A stretch of DNA of 64,000 bases from Pollenia angustigena (Eukaryota; Arthropoda; Insecta; Diptera; Polleniidae). The translations under genes were made by a program, and so were the position numbers. Under the pieces are notes generated by a model. The model was not told the DNA's origin and did not search any database. It worked only from the letters and a program-made list of their open reading frames with translations. The stretch is from assembly GCA_930367215.1 (NCBI GenBank), contig OV884058.1, positions 173,582,478 to 173,646,477 of the forward strand, written 5' to 3'. Positions 33,849 to 44,910 of the stretch are shown in pieces (positions within the stretch are counted from its first letter, which is position 1; the number at the start of each line of letters is the position of its first letter).

Positions 33849-34087
33849 TTAAGGGTGGATTTTTAAGATCTCAGTTAAACTAGGTTTAGTTAGTCTGACA
33901 ACAGAATTGTGCCGCCATTTCCAAGTTTGTATACAAAGTTTTGACAGACCAGCTTAGTTTTGCTTAAAATGTTGGTTTTCAATGAAATAATAAAAAAAAA
34001 ATCAAGTTTTGGCGGAAAACATCGAGTTTTAGACTATGTTAACCTAAGTTTTAACTTAATCCACATCTCAAAAACCACGCCTAAGTG
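33849..34087. mobile_element. About 240-bp MITE with diverged TIRs
   Basis: CTTAAGGGTGGATTTTTAAG at the left corresponds to CTTAGGCGTGGTTTTTGAGA read inward from the right. Both are followed by GTTAAACT / GTTAAAACTT words. The TIRs are diverged, so it is old. No duplication was assigned. Confidence 0.55.
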
Positions 34088-35000
34088 GAAACTATCATTG
34101 GAAATGTAGCAGCGATTACGAAAGACTCTTAAACTAAATCAAATTCTACTATTCCGTTAAAATTTTTACTATTTGTCTAATATTACAAATAATTTCTAAA
34201 ATAAATTTCATAATTGACAAAATCAAATACCGGCAGCTCTATTACAAAACATGCTAAGTTGAAAGAGTGAGTTTTGCGGGAGAAGCTCTTAAAGTTTAAG
34301 GGAGATACAACAGGTTTTATCGTCCTTGTATTCTTATAGAGTGGTAACAACCTAAATTTTCTTACAACCTATGTCCTCCTGTACGACCCGTTTATACTTC
34401 ATTTTGCAATCCGACCAGTAGTTTAGAAGATTCAAATTTATTACTTTGCGATTGACCCCACTGTGCAACATGAAGTTGTATGATTAGTACTTTTTTGTGC
34501 ATAACTTTGGATTGGATTAGTAATCAACACCAAAACTTAACAGAATTTAAGTTAAACAATACTTAATTCTAAAATTAATAGTAAAACGTCAAAAAATTCA
34601 AAACATATTAAGTCAACTTAGCATGTTTTGGAATTGAGCTGTCGATAGGATAAAAAGACTTAATAGCTTTCTTTTTTATAAAATTGCCTAAGACAATAGC
34701 ATTGCTGCTAGTAAATTAAAATTATCTAAATGAATCAACTTGAAATAAGCACGTTGGTGGTACACAGTGTTGCCGTAAAATATTTTTAAAGCAGCCGTAA
34801 GTTTTCCGTGCATCTCAATAAATTTTAATTAAATTCATGCTGTAAAATTCCTCTATTCATAAAAATAATTTAATGAAAATTTAATTTTATGAACTTAAGC
34901 CTTTTTACACAGACGCAAAATTTTAGGTTCTTCATCTCGAAAAAGAAGAGCAGCGTCTATTTTATGGAATTTTCTTGCACAAAAAAGGCTTTTTAAAATA
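34088..35000. other. Unassigned AT-rich stretch
   Basis: No gene, complete repeat or RNA was recognised. Several TAAGTTAAA words resemble the MITE just before it. Confidence 0.4.
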
Positions 35001-35900
35001 ATGGGTGATTGTTTAAGAGATTTAGAAAAGTTAAAAAAAAAAACGCATAAAACTCAGAAAAATGCATGAAATCTTTATTTGAATCGATAGTATTCAAATT
35101 TAATGTTTGTAGATTATTGCATGCAAATGTTGACCGTGACTGCGCCTCAAATGGTCCATCCGCTTAGTCCAACATTTCGGCCATATCTCATGAATAAATG
35201 CTTCAATGTTGTCTTCCAATGCGTCAATTAAAGCGGGCATGTGTGTTTAGACAGAAGCTTTAACATAGCCCTACAAAAAATAGTCTAAATGCGTTAAATT
35301 TCACGATCTAGGCGGCCAATTGACCGGTCCCGAACGTGAAATAAATGTTCACCGAACTCGCCTCTCAATAAGTCCATTGTTAAGCGTGCTGTGTGGCATG
35401 TGGCACCGTCTTGTTGAAACCACATGTCATGCAAGTCAAGCTCTTGCATTTTGGGCAAAAAAAAGTTGGATATCATCTCACGGTAGCGCTCACCATTCAC
35501 AGGTACGTTACGATTCGAATCATCTTTGAAAAAGTTCGGTCCAATGATGCCACCAGCCTATAAACCGCACCAAACTGTGATTTTTTCTGGATGCATTGGT
35601 AGCTCTTGCAATGCTTCTGGATGATCTTCACTCCAAAGTCGACAATTCTGCTTATTAACGTACCCATTGATCCAAAAATGAGCTGACCATAAATAGGAAG
35701 AAGCGCGCTATGAACTTTCTTAACAGAACACGCATTTTGATAACAAAATTCAATAATTGCAAGCGTTGTTTGTTTGTAAGACGATTCATGGTTAAATTAT
35801 AGACCAAACTGAAGATGTTTGACAGTGAAATAAAACAGGAAACGTGCGTCAGCTGCTAAAACCAGTGTTGCCAAAAAGATAATAGCTACAAATCACCCGA
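35001..35900 (-). mobile_element. Internally deleted rosa-like mariner, second copy
   Basis: On the minus strand it starts TCGGGTGATTTGTAG (35900) and ends AATCACCCA (about 35002), with TA on both sides. It is 0.9 kb instead of about 1.3 kb or more. The deletion differs from that in the copy at 26585. Confidence 0.8.
35090..35790 (-). pseudogene. Mariner transposase remnant
   Basis: The start MNRLTNKQRLQ lies at about 35790. The frame goes through SVKKVHSALLPIYGQ and then jumps to the AHFWINGYVN region, so the helix-turn-helix and first catalytic Asp are lost. The rest is readable with frameshifts: MNGERYREMISNFFLPKMQE, QQDGATCHTARLTMDLLRG (second Asp kept), and the C-terminal segment near 35090-35230. 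The frame breaks after GEFGEHLF. It cannot be functional. Confidence 0.8.
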
Positions 35901-35965
35901 TATAAAGAATTTAGAAAACTGCCCGATTTTTCCTACGCCACTATTTTAAAGAAAAAAAAATTCTA

Positions 35966-37283
35966 CACGCAGAGAAAAAATATGGTTGGGCATGGTTACG
36001 GCAACAACACTATGTTTAATGTAACAATATATTGTTGTCGTACACAAATAATTGTTATTTTTATTTAATATCAACAATATTATAGTTACTGTCAACATAT
36101 CAATGTTTATCGCAATTATGAATTTGTGTATTGTTGACCGAAAAATAATTATTTTTCAAACAACTTAATTATGATAACTTTCTAAACATATTATATTTCT
36201 CACAACCATATCCTGATATTTAATAGCCATAACATGATAACTTTCTATACATTTATCATATTATGTTAAAGATGCAATCAAACTATTTTTACTCCAATTA
36301 TATTATGTTAGCGCCATTTGTAAAATAATTTTGGAGCAGTTGTGTCGATTTTTTTTATTTGTGAGCGGTTAAACAATTAAAAGATACAATTCCATAAAAA
36401 AAATAAGTTTAAAGAAATTAAAAAATTAAAATATTAGCGGAGTTCATTTAAGTATTAGTGATGTAATAGTGCAAATGCAAAATATCATAGTTTTTTTGTA
36501 AAATCCAACAACAAAACACACAGAGATTTCGTTATATTTTATGAAAGTGCTACGATATTTCTGTTGTTTTCATGGGCAACCGCATATGTCTTAAAAAAAA
36601 TTTTTCAGGAACGCTGAAAAACCATTCTAGATCAAACTATGGGCTAGGTATTGCACATTTAAAACTTTGTCATTACGTTAAAAAATCGGAATTGATCCAT
36701 CTTTTTTCAAAAAAATGTAAAGAGCGTTCAAAATTAGGCAATATGGCATCAACATCTTAAAATCGAAAAAATATACACAAGCGGTTGCCCATGAAAACCA
36801 CAGATTTTTTATTTGCTCTTTTGCAAGCCTTATATTGAACTCAGCTATTTGATTAACATTAAAGAAAAATTGTAAAAAGCCACAAAATAAAAAATCGATT
36901 CAAAAATATTTAAATTTATTTTGTATTTTTATGACAGCTATGAAAGGTGCTGTATCATAATATGATTGCTTCTAAATTTATTATGATTAACATGATGATA
37001 ATATCATTACTTCTTAGCTGATTATGATTAACATGACAATAATATGATTAATTTCTTAGCTTATTATGATTAACATGACAATAATTTGATTACTTCTTAA
37101 CTAAGTATGATTAACAGAATAATAATATGATTAAGGGAAAAATATTATGATGTAATAGTACGAGTATATTTAGTCATAATATGATTCAATAATTATCTTA
37201 ATATGGTGACTACAATCATAATTCTTATCATAATATGTTGCTCTTAGAATATGTTTACCACAACCATGTTTTTTCTTTGCGTG
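35966..37283. mobile_element. CACGC-ended element, 1.3 kb
   Basis: CACGCAGAGAAAAAATATGG at the left is inverted at the right as CATGTTTTTTCTTTGCGTG. TA lies on both sides (35964-35965 and 37284-37285). Near the right end, 36960-37140 holds about four 42-bp repeats built on TATGATTAACATGA. A separate MITE lies at 36561-36803. No transposase. Confidence 0.75.
36561..36803. mobile_element. 243-bp MITE with CTGTGGTTTTCATGGGCAAC ends
   Basis: The 23-bp TIRs differ by one base, and ATTT lies on both sides. A shorter member in inverted orientation is at 44329-44513 with AATT on both sides, so a 4-bp AT-rich duplication is likely. A GAGCGTT word and an ATGTTGATGC word are shared between the interiors. 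Confidence 0.7.
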
Positions 37284-38097
37284 TACATATAGCGATTTTT
37301 TCTACTTCTGGCAAGACTGGTGGTAAATAAAAACTTAATTGCATTGCAAAATGTTTCATTTATTTGAGTTAATAAAATTTCTTAAAAAGGCGGTTTGAGT
37401 TATTTTATCTTTGGTTGGGTCAAGTTCATATTTAACTCATCTAAAAAATTAAATTTTATTACTTAAGACATCTACTCTACGATACAGTTCTGCGATTATT
37501 TATTAATAGAACAATTAAATTTAAAATAAGTACTTAAAAAAGTTTTATACAGAGCAATAAATTGATTTTCTTAAATGTCTAGAAATTGTTAATTAGTTGT
37601 ATATTTTTTAATATATTTTTGTTGTGTTCATTTTTAAAATCAAACTTTAGAATTTTTTCCAGTCATATTTCTCTTTTCCAACAATTGAATTTATGACTTA
37701 ATCAATCAAACTGAATTAATGGCACCCACTTCAAGTTAAAATGTTTTAGTTTCTTCTTTAGTTACTTATTAAGTCTACAAAGTAAATTAATAGTATTCCA
37801 TAAAAAAAATTTAATCACTGCACCAACAATCAAACAAACCTGATGACGTACAAATTTATTTCATTGTCTAATAAATGAGATATGACTTCTTCTATTAAGG
37901 TAAATAAATAGTTATTACCACTTTTACTGAAAGACAATCAGTTGTGTTTATTTAATAACAAAGCCAATAACCAGTTAGTTTCAATTGTAAAATTAAACCA
38001 GCAAAACTTTTTGTAACGTGATTTTGTAGTTGATTAAAAATGTTAACTAAAGCATTTAAATTTTTATTGAACAGTGGCATTAAATTAAACAATTAAG
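37284..38097. other. Unassigned AT-rich stretch
   Basis: No gene, RNA or complete repeat was recognised. Confidence 0.45.
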
Positions 38098-38188
38098 AGT
38101 GCTATATTCGGCTATGCCGAATCTTATATACCCTTCACCATGATGAGATAAGAACAAAAAGTTATATACATAAATAACGTTCTTTAGA
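38098..38188 (+). repeat. GGGTATA-family dispersed repeat, interrupted by a LINE
   Basis: TATTCGGCTATGCCGAATCT followed by TATATACCCTTCACCA is one of the window's recurring end sequences (also 13390, 41050, 55998). The LINE at 38189 interrupts it. Confidence 0.6.
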
Positions 38189-39970
38189 TAGGTATTTTTT
38201 TTTTTTTTTTTCATTATTTATTTATTGAATCTTCATATATTAAATATGAACTAACAATAATTAATCAAATCTTAACCTAATATTATTTTTTGTCCTGCCA
38301 GTGCCAGACAAAAATTTTGTTCATCGCGGGTTCTGTTCACTTTTATAGGTGTTTATCGCTCATCTAATTGGACAAGTGCCGCAGTGTCTCTTCTTCTTAA
38401 GCGAGTGTGGCCGCTATCATTTAAAATATTTCGTGCTAGTGGGTTCGGGTGCAATTCGAGCCTTTTTAAGTATTTTACTGCATATTTCGTAATCATAGTT
38501 TTAACTAATGGAACATTGAGATCCTTGTGAATATTTGAGTTTTTAACATACCAAGGGGCAGCTGTGATTATTCGAAGTAGTTTATTTTGGCGCCTTTGAA
38601 TTTTTTCGATATTAGAGGCCGAAGCAGTGCCCCATAACTGAATACCATAGCACCAGATTGGCTTTAAGATGGAGTTGTAAAGAAGAAGTTTGCAGTCGAG
38701 ACTAAGGACAGAGTTTCTTCCAATAAGCCAATGAATTTGGATGGCTTTTAGTTTCATTTGAGTTAATTTTGCCTCTATATGGCTTTTCCACGTTAAACGG
38801 CGATCTAGATGAATACCGAGGTATTTTACATGCGAATTTTGAGGTATTATTTGATTATTGATTTTAATAGGGGGGCATGATTCCCGACGCAAGGTGAATG
38901 TTATATGTACGCATTTTTGCTCATTGACCTCTATCCTCCATTGCTTTAACCATAGTTCCAGTTGAAATATATGATCCTGTAGGTATCGAGATGATTCTTG
39001 ACGGTTTTCGTGCATGCTCAAAAAAGCTGTATCATCAGCAAATGTTGAAGTTTGTGTGTAGTTGTTTGTTGGCATATCCGAGGTATATATTAAGTATAAA
39101 AGTGGGCCCAGGATGCTTCCCTGAGGGACTCCAGCGTCAATTTGCTGAGGAGAGCTTAAATAATCACCTTCTTTAATAATAAACTTTCGACCGACTAAGT
39201 AGCTTTCTAACAGCTTGTGTATTTTTACTGGTAAGTTTAGCTTCAATTTATGTAATAAGCCTTCATGCCAGACTTTATCGAAAGCTTGAGAAACATCGAT
39301 GAAGAGAGCGGAACAATATTTTTTTTCTTCAAATGTTTTTCTTATTGCGTTTACTATACGATGGGTTTGCTCAATTGTGCTGTGTTCTCTTCTAAAGCCG
39401 AATTGGTGGTTAGGAATACATCTATTATCATTTAAAATTGGGGTTAATTTTGACGCTAACAGCTTCTCAAACAGATTTGATATATTAGAAAGTAAGCTTA
39501 TAGGCCTATATGACTCAACTTTTGTGTGATCCTTTCCAGGTTTAGGTATCAGGGTGACTAAGGAGACCTTCCACTTTTGAGGATAGTATTCAAGGCGTAA
39601 AATAGCATTAAAAATTAAAAGAATAATTTTCTTTGCTATGCTGGGTAGCTCCAAAAGCATTTTGTTGCTGATCTTGTCAAAACCAGGAGCCTTTTTGGGG
39701 TTTAAATCACAAATAGCCTTTTCGATTTCTCTTATCTCAAATCTTAGCGGAACAGCTGCTCTAGCAGCAACAGGTGGTAACTCGACCGCAATATCGTGAG
39801 ATATATTTGGGGTAAATACGTTTTTTAAATGATTGACAAACAGATTTCCTTTTTCAACATCATTTCTTGCCCAACTTCCATTCAAGTTTCTTAATGGTGG
39901 TTTAGAGACAACTGGCCTTTTGAGATTTCTAGCTGCACGCCATAATGAGTAGTATAAATAAATATTAATT
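38189..39970 (-). mobile_element. Jockey-clade LINE, 5'-truncated
   Basis: The minus-strand 3' end is a poly-A tail (T run at 38189-38212 on the plus strand) after a 140-base 3' untranslated part. The reverse transcriptase frame is uninterrupted. The 5' boundary is near 39955-39980, where similarity to the family ends and a stop appears. No clear TSD was found by eye. Confidence 0.85.
38353..39951 (-). CDS. LINE ORF2 reverse transcriptase, C-terminal part
   Basis: This RNA-dependent DNA polymerase copies LINE RNA at a nicked target. The open frame starts upstream of the element boundary, so no native start exists. It reads YSLWRAARNLKRPVVSKPPL, then NGSWARND, as at the end of the endonuclease linker in Jockey, F and Doc elements. 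Domains in order: KKAPGFDKIS; SYRPISLLSNISNLFEKLL; HQFGFRREHSTIEQ; motif A FIDVSQAFDKVWHEGL; motif B AGVPQGSILGPLLY; motif C TSTFADDTAFLS with the catalytic Asp pair; KYLGIHLDRRLTWKSHI; and a thumb/C-terminal region ending at the stop at 38353. The N-terminal endonuclease and ORF1 are missing. No frameshift is seen over about 530 codons, so it is young or selectively kept until recently. Confidence 0.92.
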   Translation of the reverse strand, partial: YSLWRAARNLKRPVVSKPPLRNLNGSWARNDVEKGNLFVNHLKNVFTPNISHDIAVELPPVAARAAVPLRFEIREIEKAICDLNPKKAPGFDKISNKMLLELPSIAKKIILLIFNAILRLEYYPQKWKVSLVTLIPKPGKDHTKVESYRPISLLSNISNLFEKLLASKLTPILNDNRCIPNHQFGFRREHSTIEQTHRIVNAIRKTFEEKKYCSALFIDVSQAFDKVWHEGLLHKLKLNLPVKIHKLLESYLVGRKFIIKEGDYLSSPQQIDAGVPQGSILGPLLYLIYTSDMPTNNYTQTSTFADDTAFLSMHENRQESSRYLQDHIFQLELWLKQWRIEVNEQKCVHITFTLRRESCPPIKINNQIIPQNSHVKYLGIHLDRRLTWKSHIEAKLTQMKLKAIQIHWLIGRNSVLSLDCKLLLYNSILKPIWCYGIQLWGTASASNIEKIQRRQNKLLRIITAAPWYVKNSNIHKDLNVPLVKTMITKYAVKYLKRLELHPNPLARNILNDSGHTRLRRRDTAALVQLDER

Positions 39971-40149
39971 GAGCCACGCTAACTTTTCATTTCGTCATGC
40001 CGAAGAATATAAAAAAACAAAAAATTTATATATGTACCTAAGCCCGTTTCCTCTTTTGCCAAAGTTGATGTTTGAAATTCGTTTTTTAATCTTAAAATCG
40101 TTTTTTAGAACATAAAAAATATTAAATAAAAAAAATTAAAAAAAATTCT

Positions 40150-40222
40150 TTTTGGGATTCGAACTGGCAATATCATCAGTCTCAGGAGAGAACTTAACAA
40201 CTCGGCTACGAATGATTTTACT
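40150..40222 (-). repeat. tRNA-like segment, Leu/Ser type
   Basis: The minus strand reads GTAGCCGAGTTGTTAAG (box A, close to that of Leu/Ser tRNAs). About 40 bases later comes CAGTTCGAATCCC (box B). The acceptor stem does not pair, so it is a SINE head or a tRNA pseudogene, not a tRNA gene. Confidence 0.5.
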
Positions 40223-40324
40223 GAAGAAGCGTTAAATTAAAAAATATTGACTCTATGAGTTTGTTTCTTTATTTGAGCGGCATATCATATACATACATTA
40301 ATGTGTATGTGTATGCGTAAAATC

Positions 40325-40468
40325 CCAGCGGGAAAACTCAGAAGACCTTCTTACTTCAGGCCTTTTTAAAGGCCTGCTTTAAATTTTTTTTGGTTTAATT
40401 ACTATTCTTACGTTACTGCAAAAGAAGGCCTCATAGAAGGCCTCCGTACTCCTTCTTTTTCCCGCTGG
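40325..40468 (-). mobile_element. 144-bp MITE of the CCAGCGGG family
   Basis: The ends CCAGCGGGAAAA and TTTTCCCGCTGG are perfect inverses. Its reverse complement matches both edges of 27429-28287, including AGGCCTGAAGTAAGAAGGTC and ACGTAAGAATAGTAA. AGGCCT-type palindromes fill the short interior, so the whole element could fold on itself. The outer bases (AATCC/GGATT) are also symmetrical, which hides any duplication. Confidence 0.75.
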
Positions 40469-40489
40469 GATTAAACACATTACAAATAA

Positions 40490-41730
40490 AATCCACCACT
40501 TGTAGTGAAGGGTATACAAAAACAACAAAAAAAAAACCACATTACCAACACTGTATTACCATAGCCACTGTATGACCGTAGAAACCAAAATTGAATTGGT
40601 TTGTATGGTATGTTTAAGTCATTTTGGTAATACAGTGTTGGTATGGTAATATCACTTCTATTTGGACCTTTTAAGGAAAAAATTTGAGGCAGTCGTGGTT
40701 TTTTACTCATATCTCAGCCATTTGTGGACCGATCTTGCTGAATTTCAATAGCAAACAATTCCAGACCATTTGTGACATAAATGTATAATAACCTGGCCCC
40801 CATCATATAAGGGGTCTTCGGAAAATCCATTTCAACGGACAGTCGGACATCGTTATATCAACTTCGCTCTTCATAAGGATCCAGAATATATATACTTTAT
40901 AGGGTCTAATATCAATATTATAGAAATTACAAACGGAATGACCAACTTATATATACCCTTTTCACCACCTGTGGTGGAGGGTATAAAAACAAAAAAAATA
41001 GTAATAATCAAAGAAATTCATAATTACTAAGATTAATTTCGTCAAAAGTGATATGTTCGGCTATGCCGAATCTTTAATACCCTCCACCAAGAGTCCGATT
41101 ACTTCAGCAGTGGGCTCTATATGGCAATTATAAAATATAAGCCAATCTTAATAAAACAAGTAAGAAAGTATTGTCGGTCAAGACCGATCATATGATATCC
41201 TACACCACAGTATTTAAGAACCAAGTTTTGCAAGTGCACCCTAGTTGGAACCCATGGTTAATCATGGACCCGCAGTAATTAAACTTTTTAATTGAGTTTA
41301 AGATTCATATAAAAATTTTGTGCCGAATATTATTTAGATATATTTATCTTTAGGAAATTTTTTTGCCATTAAGTTATTTTAGGAAGGAGCATATTTTATC
41401 CTGACATAGGAGCTATCGCAAAAGTCATTGTCGCCTATTTTTTTAAAAAACTAACATTTATAAGGAAGTTATGGCATTAAAAGCTATTTTCGGAAGTAGC
41501 ATTTGTATGGGAGGAGCTATGGTCAAGTACAGACCGATTTCAATAAATTTTGGAAAGATGAATTTGATTGCGATAAAATAAGTTTGGACCAAATTTAACC
41601 TAAGGGGCATAGCCCTTGTACCAAATTTCATCAAATTATCTCCCACATTGTGACCTGTACTTAACGTACACGGCTTACATGCACAGACAGACGGAATCGT
41701 AGAACGGCTCAGAGAGTGATTGTAAGTTTG
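40490..41730. repeat. GGGTATA-family repeats, several fragments
   Basis: Pieces at 40495-40520, 40950-40990 (CACCACCTGTGGTGGAGGGT), 41050-41095 and 41157-41215 carry palindromic GGTGGAGGGTATA-type ends. 41510-41700 has the GAGGAGCTATGGTCAAGTAC block. An exact 18-bp inverted pair, ACCAACACTGTATTACCA, lies at 40544-40561 and 40625-40642. No coding frame is conserved. Confidence 0.5.
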
Positions 41731-42671
41731 TTAAGGGGTTATTAGGCGTATTAAATGGATTTCTTATTGAACCTTTCGTAAATTTTTGATCGTTCACCAC
41801 AAAATTCTATAGAGTGATTTTTAGTTTTAAAAAAACTAAATTAGGCCAAATTTCAATATAGTAATGAAATTATTAAGAATCTAATGCTTCTTAAATTCCT
41901 TTTAAGAAGCCCTCTTTATATGAGACCTATGGCAAATTATGGGCGGCTAACATGGTGTCAGTTCTTGACATATAATATTGGACCAAATATTACCACAACA
42001 TCTATAGTTGTCACGGGTTTTTTATTTTTATTATTATGTCCTGTGGTTCCTAAAACGAACAAAGGGCCAAAGGGTCACGGGCTTAATCGTACTTAAATGA
42101 TTTTTCAGACTGGGCCTATGGTAAATTATAGACCGATCTTCACGGAATTCTGTGCTTGATTTAAGGTTTGTGTCGTTCTTGAATGATATACTTCAACTAT
42201 ACGATGATTCTCTTATGTGAAAGAATTATATTGCTGTATTTCATATATCCGTTTTATCTTTTTATACCCTCCATCGCCACTAGTGGTGAATGAGGGTATA
42301 CTAAGTTTGCCTTTCCGTGTGAAACTTTTTTATTATACACATAGCCCCCTGTTAGCGTCTGGCTGGTGTAAACTAAGATTTGGTAATTTTGACATCGTTT
42401 TGTACACATTTGATTTGATTTGATTTGTGCACGTGTGAGTTTTTTTATTAAAAGAGCTTTGTTTGCATTTATTGTTGCGCACGCAATAACACAATTTCTT
42501 AAAGTCAAACGGCATTTATTCCTTTGCTTTTGCATTTAAGTAGTCATTGTCCACTCAATGACACAACGACGAATGTAAATTGGTATGAGTACGAGTCGCT
42601 TTGTTGGTATGATTGTTGTAGGCATAAGTTCAAATAAACTAGTTGTATTGTCCAATTTGTTTTTGTGTTTA
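41731..42671. other. Mostly unassigned, with one GGGTATA fragment
   Basis: 42265-42305 carries TATACCCTCCATCGCCACTA and its near inverse, GTGGTGAATGAGGGTATA. No gene is seen in the rest. Confidence 0.4.
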
Positions 42672-42957
42672 CCCTGCAAATAATATTGGACCACCTGATT
42701 TTGATCAAATGGACTACTCATTGGACTAGTCCGATGTAATGCAAGCACGGACCATGTCATTGTTAAAAAGTGTTTGTAGAAGTTTTAATACTACTCCTTT
42801 GTAATCCAAAGCTGGGTTATATGGTCCTGCCCTAGGACATCGTAATGTTAAATAGACCTGGTTTTTTCCATACGTTTGGGTTACTTTTGGACTAGTCCTA
42901 GTCCCTTGTGGGCTACATTTTACATGCGTGTTTGGACTAGTCCTATTATTTGCAGGG
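42672..42957. mobile_element. 286-bp MITE with CCCTGCAAATAATA ends
   Basis: CCCTGCAAATAATATTGGAC at the left corresponds to GACTAGTCCTATTATTTGCAGGG at the right. TA lies on both sides. Two more copies are at 48747-49112 and 60286-60631. Interiors share TCCGATGTAATGCAAGCA and GGACCATGTCATTGTTAAAA. Confidence 0.8.
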
Positions 42958-43117
42958 TATTTTTTTAAAAGCGCAACGAGCAACATTAACAACAATACAT
43001 TGTACATGCAGAACTACTGTACTTTTTAAGAAATTATAAAAAATAAAAACGTCTTCTGTTTCTATGGAAATTGTTTCAGCTGCTGAAAAGTCATCAGAGC
43101 AATGATTTTTGTGTATT

Positions 43118-43690
43118 TATACCCACACCACAATAGTGGAGAGGGTATTATGCGTTTGTGCTGATGTGTGTAACGCCTTAAAATAGTGGTCCTAGACCCA
43201 CTTTAAAGTATACCGATCTACTCAGAATCACTTTCAGAGTCGAACTAACGATGTCCGTCCGGCTGGCTGGCTGTCCATGTAACCTTGTGCGCAAAGTAAA
43301 GCAATTTTGGAGATAATTTGATAAAATTTGGGTCATAGGTTCTTATTGGCACAAGGACCAAGCCTATTGAAAAATCGTATAACCGCGAGGGAAGATAGGG
43401 GGAAATTTCTTCCTCTCAGAAACTATCAAACCGATTTTAATGAAATTAAAAACATAGATAGAACCATATCTGTATGGACACAAAATGTATAAATTTTTAA
43501 AATAATTGGACCACGAGGGGAGATAGGGGCAATTTCTGCCTCTCAAACCGATTTTAATGAAATTTACAACATAGATAGATCCATATCTATATGGACACAT
43601 AGGCTTTACAGTTCTTAAAAAATAGGACCACAAGAGGAGGCAGGGGGCAATTTCTGCCTCTCACACCATTAAATACATCCTTTTACCTTT
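43118..43690. repeat. Dispersed repeat ending in a short tandem array
   Basis: It starts with a GGGTATA-type palindrome (CCACACCACAATAGTGGAGA). It continues with CGATGTCCGTCCGGCTGG and CTTGTGCGCAAAG (inverse of the 10320 and 11735 blocks). From about 43388 a unit of roughly 120-130 bp recurs about two and a half times (GATAGGGG, AATTTCTGCCTCTCA, ATTTTAATGAAATT, ATCTATATGGACACA). The 89-residue frame there follows the repeats. Confidence 0.55.
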
Positions 43691-44328
43691 GGTGAACGGT
43701 TTGAAAATTTTACTAGCAGTTCAATATTTCACTTGGTTAACATTCTCTCCACATGTTTATTAATTCATTAAAATATTTTTTACATACATATATGTTCAAG
43801 ATGATATAAATGGCCGATTTCACCAATTTATTTAAATATCAATTTATGTTTAAATTTTGTTTTTCATGCCAAGTAAAAATAAAATTATATGAAAAACTAT
43901 ATTTAAATATGAATTTACATATATTTAAATAGAATTAGTGGAATTGGCCATACATCAATAAACTTAAGCTTTATGATAAAATATTTGATAATAGAAAAAA
44001 TTTAATTTCTATCTGACATAAAATTCCCACACCGGTATTGTTTGCTCATTCGCTTGTCCAGATTGTGTGGTAATTAATTATAACTGAGAGTGTTAATTTG
44101 TAATTATTAATTGTTCATGATAAATTCGTAATAAATCAAATAATAAATACAATTAAAATATTGAAACTGATTAAATTAAAATTTTTGGTTTTTTAATATA
44201 AAAAAAAGGGATGTAACAAGACGCCGTTTTGCCGATAGGAATTTTGAATTCTTATTGAAGCTTCATTTAACAAAACTCAAGTGGAAGTGGAACATTTTTT
44301 ATGTTATGCAAAATAACACCATCAAATT

Positions 44329-44513
44329 CTGTGGTTTTTACGGGCAACCGCGTGCGTATATATATTATTTCAATTTTGAGATGTTGATGCTAATTGCTTA
44401 ATTTTAAACGCTCTTTACGTCGTTCTAAACATTTCTGAAAAAATTTCAAATGGGTTTTCGGCTTTTCTGAAAAATTTGTTTTTTAGACATACGCGGTTGG
44501 GTGAAACCCACAG
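44329..44513. mobile_element. 185-bp MITE, second member of the CTGTGG family
   Basis: CTGTGGTTTTTACGGGCAAC at the left corresponds to CGGTTGGGTGAAACCCACAG at the right. AATT lies on both sides. It is related to 36561-36803. Confidence 0.65.
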
Positions 44514-44799
44514 AATTGATATTAATAAGATTTTTGTTTAAAAAATATAGTATTCTCAACTTTTGCGGAGATAGAAAATTTTGTCATTGTCATTGCTTAA
44601 GTAAACAAGCGAAGCTGTGTCTCTAGAAATATCGGGAGGTCTAAGGTTTCTCTCGACTTATTCTAAAATAAAAATTAATGAAAATAAGCAGAAAAATCTT
44701 AAAATTGACGAACTTACGAACATTTAATTAAGTTGATTAAACGTTTGATCAAATGAATTTAATGTTTAAAAAAGTGGTCTTCGCTCTTCCACCAGGCAG

Positions 44800-44910
44800 G
44801 GAATTGGCTTTGTACGTAGCCTAAGCCTAACGAGGTGGGAAGCACAGGCTGCACAAAAGATCCGTTGGGTCGTGGTGCTTATGGCCTTCTGTGTTTATCT
44901 ATCTAAGTGA
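44800..44910 (+). repeat. Retroelement or SINE 3'-end-like fragment
   Basis: It shares GCTGCACA, GATCCGTTGGGTCGTGGTGC and TATGGCCTTCT plus an ATCT-type tail with 12225-12305 and 63040-63080. Confidence 0.35.
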
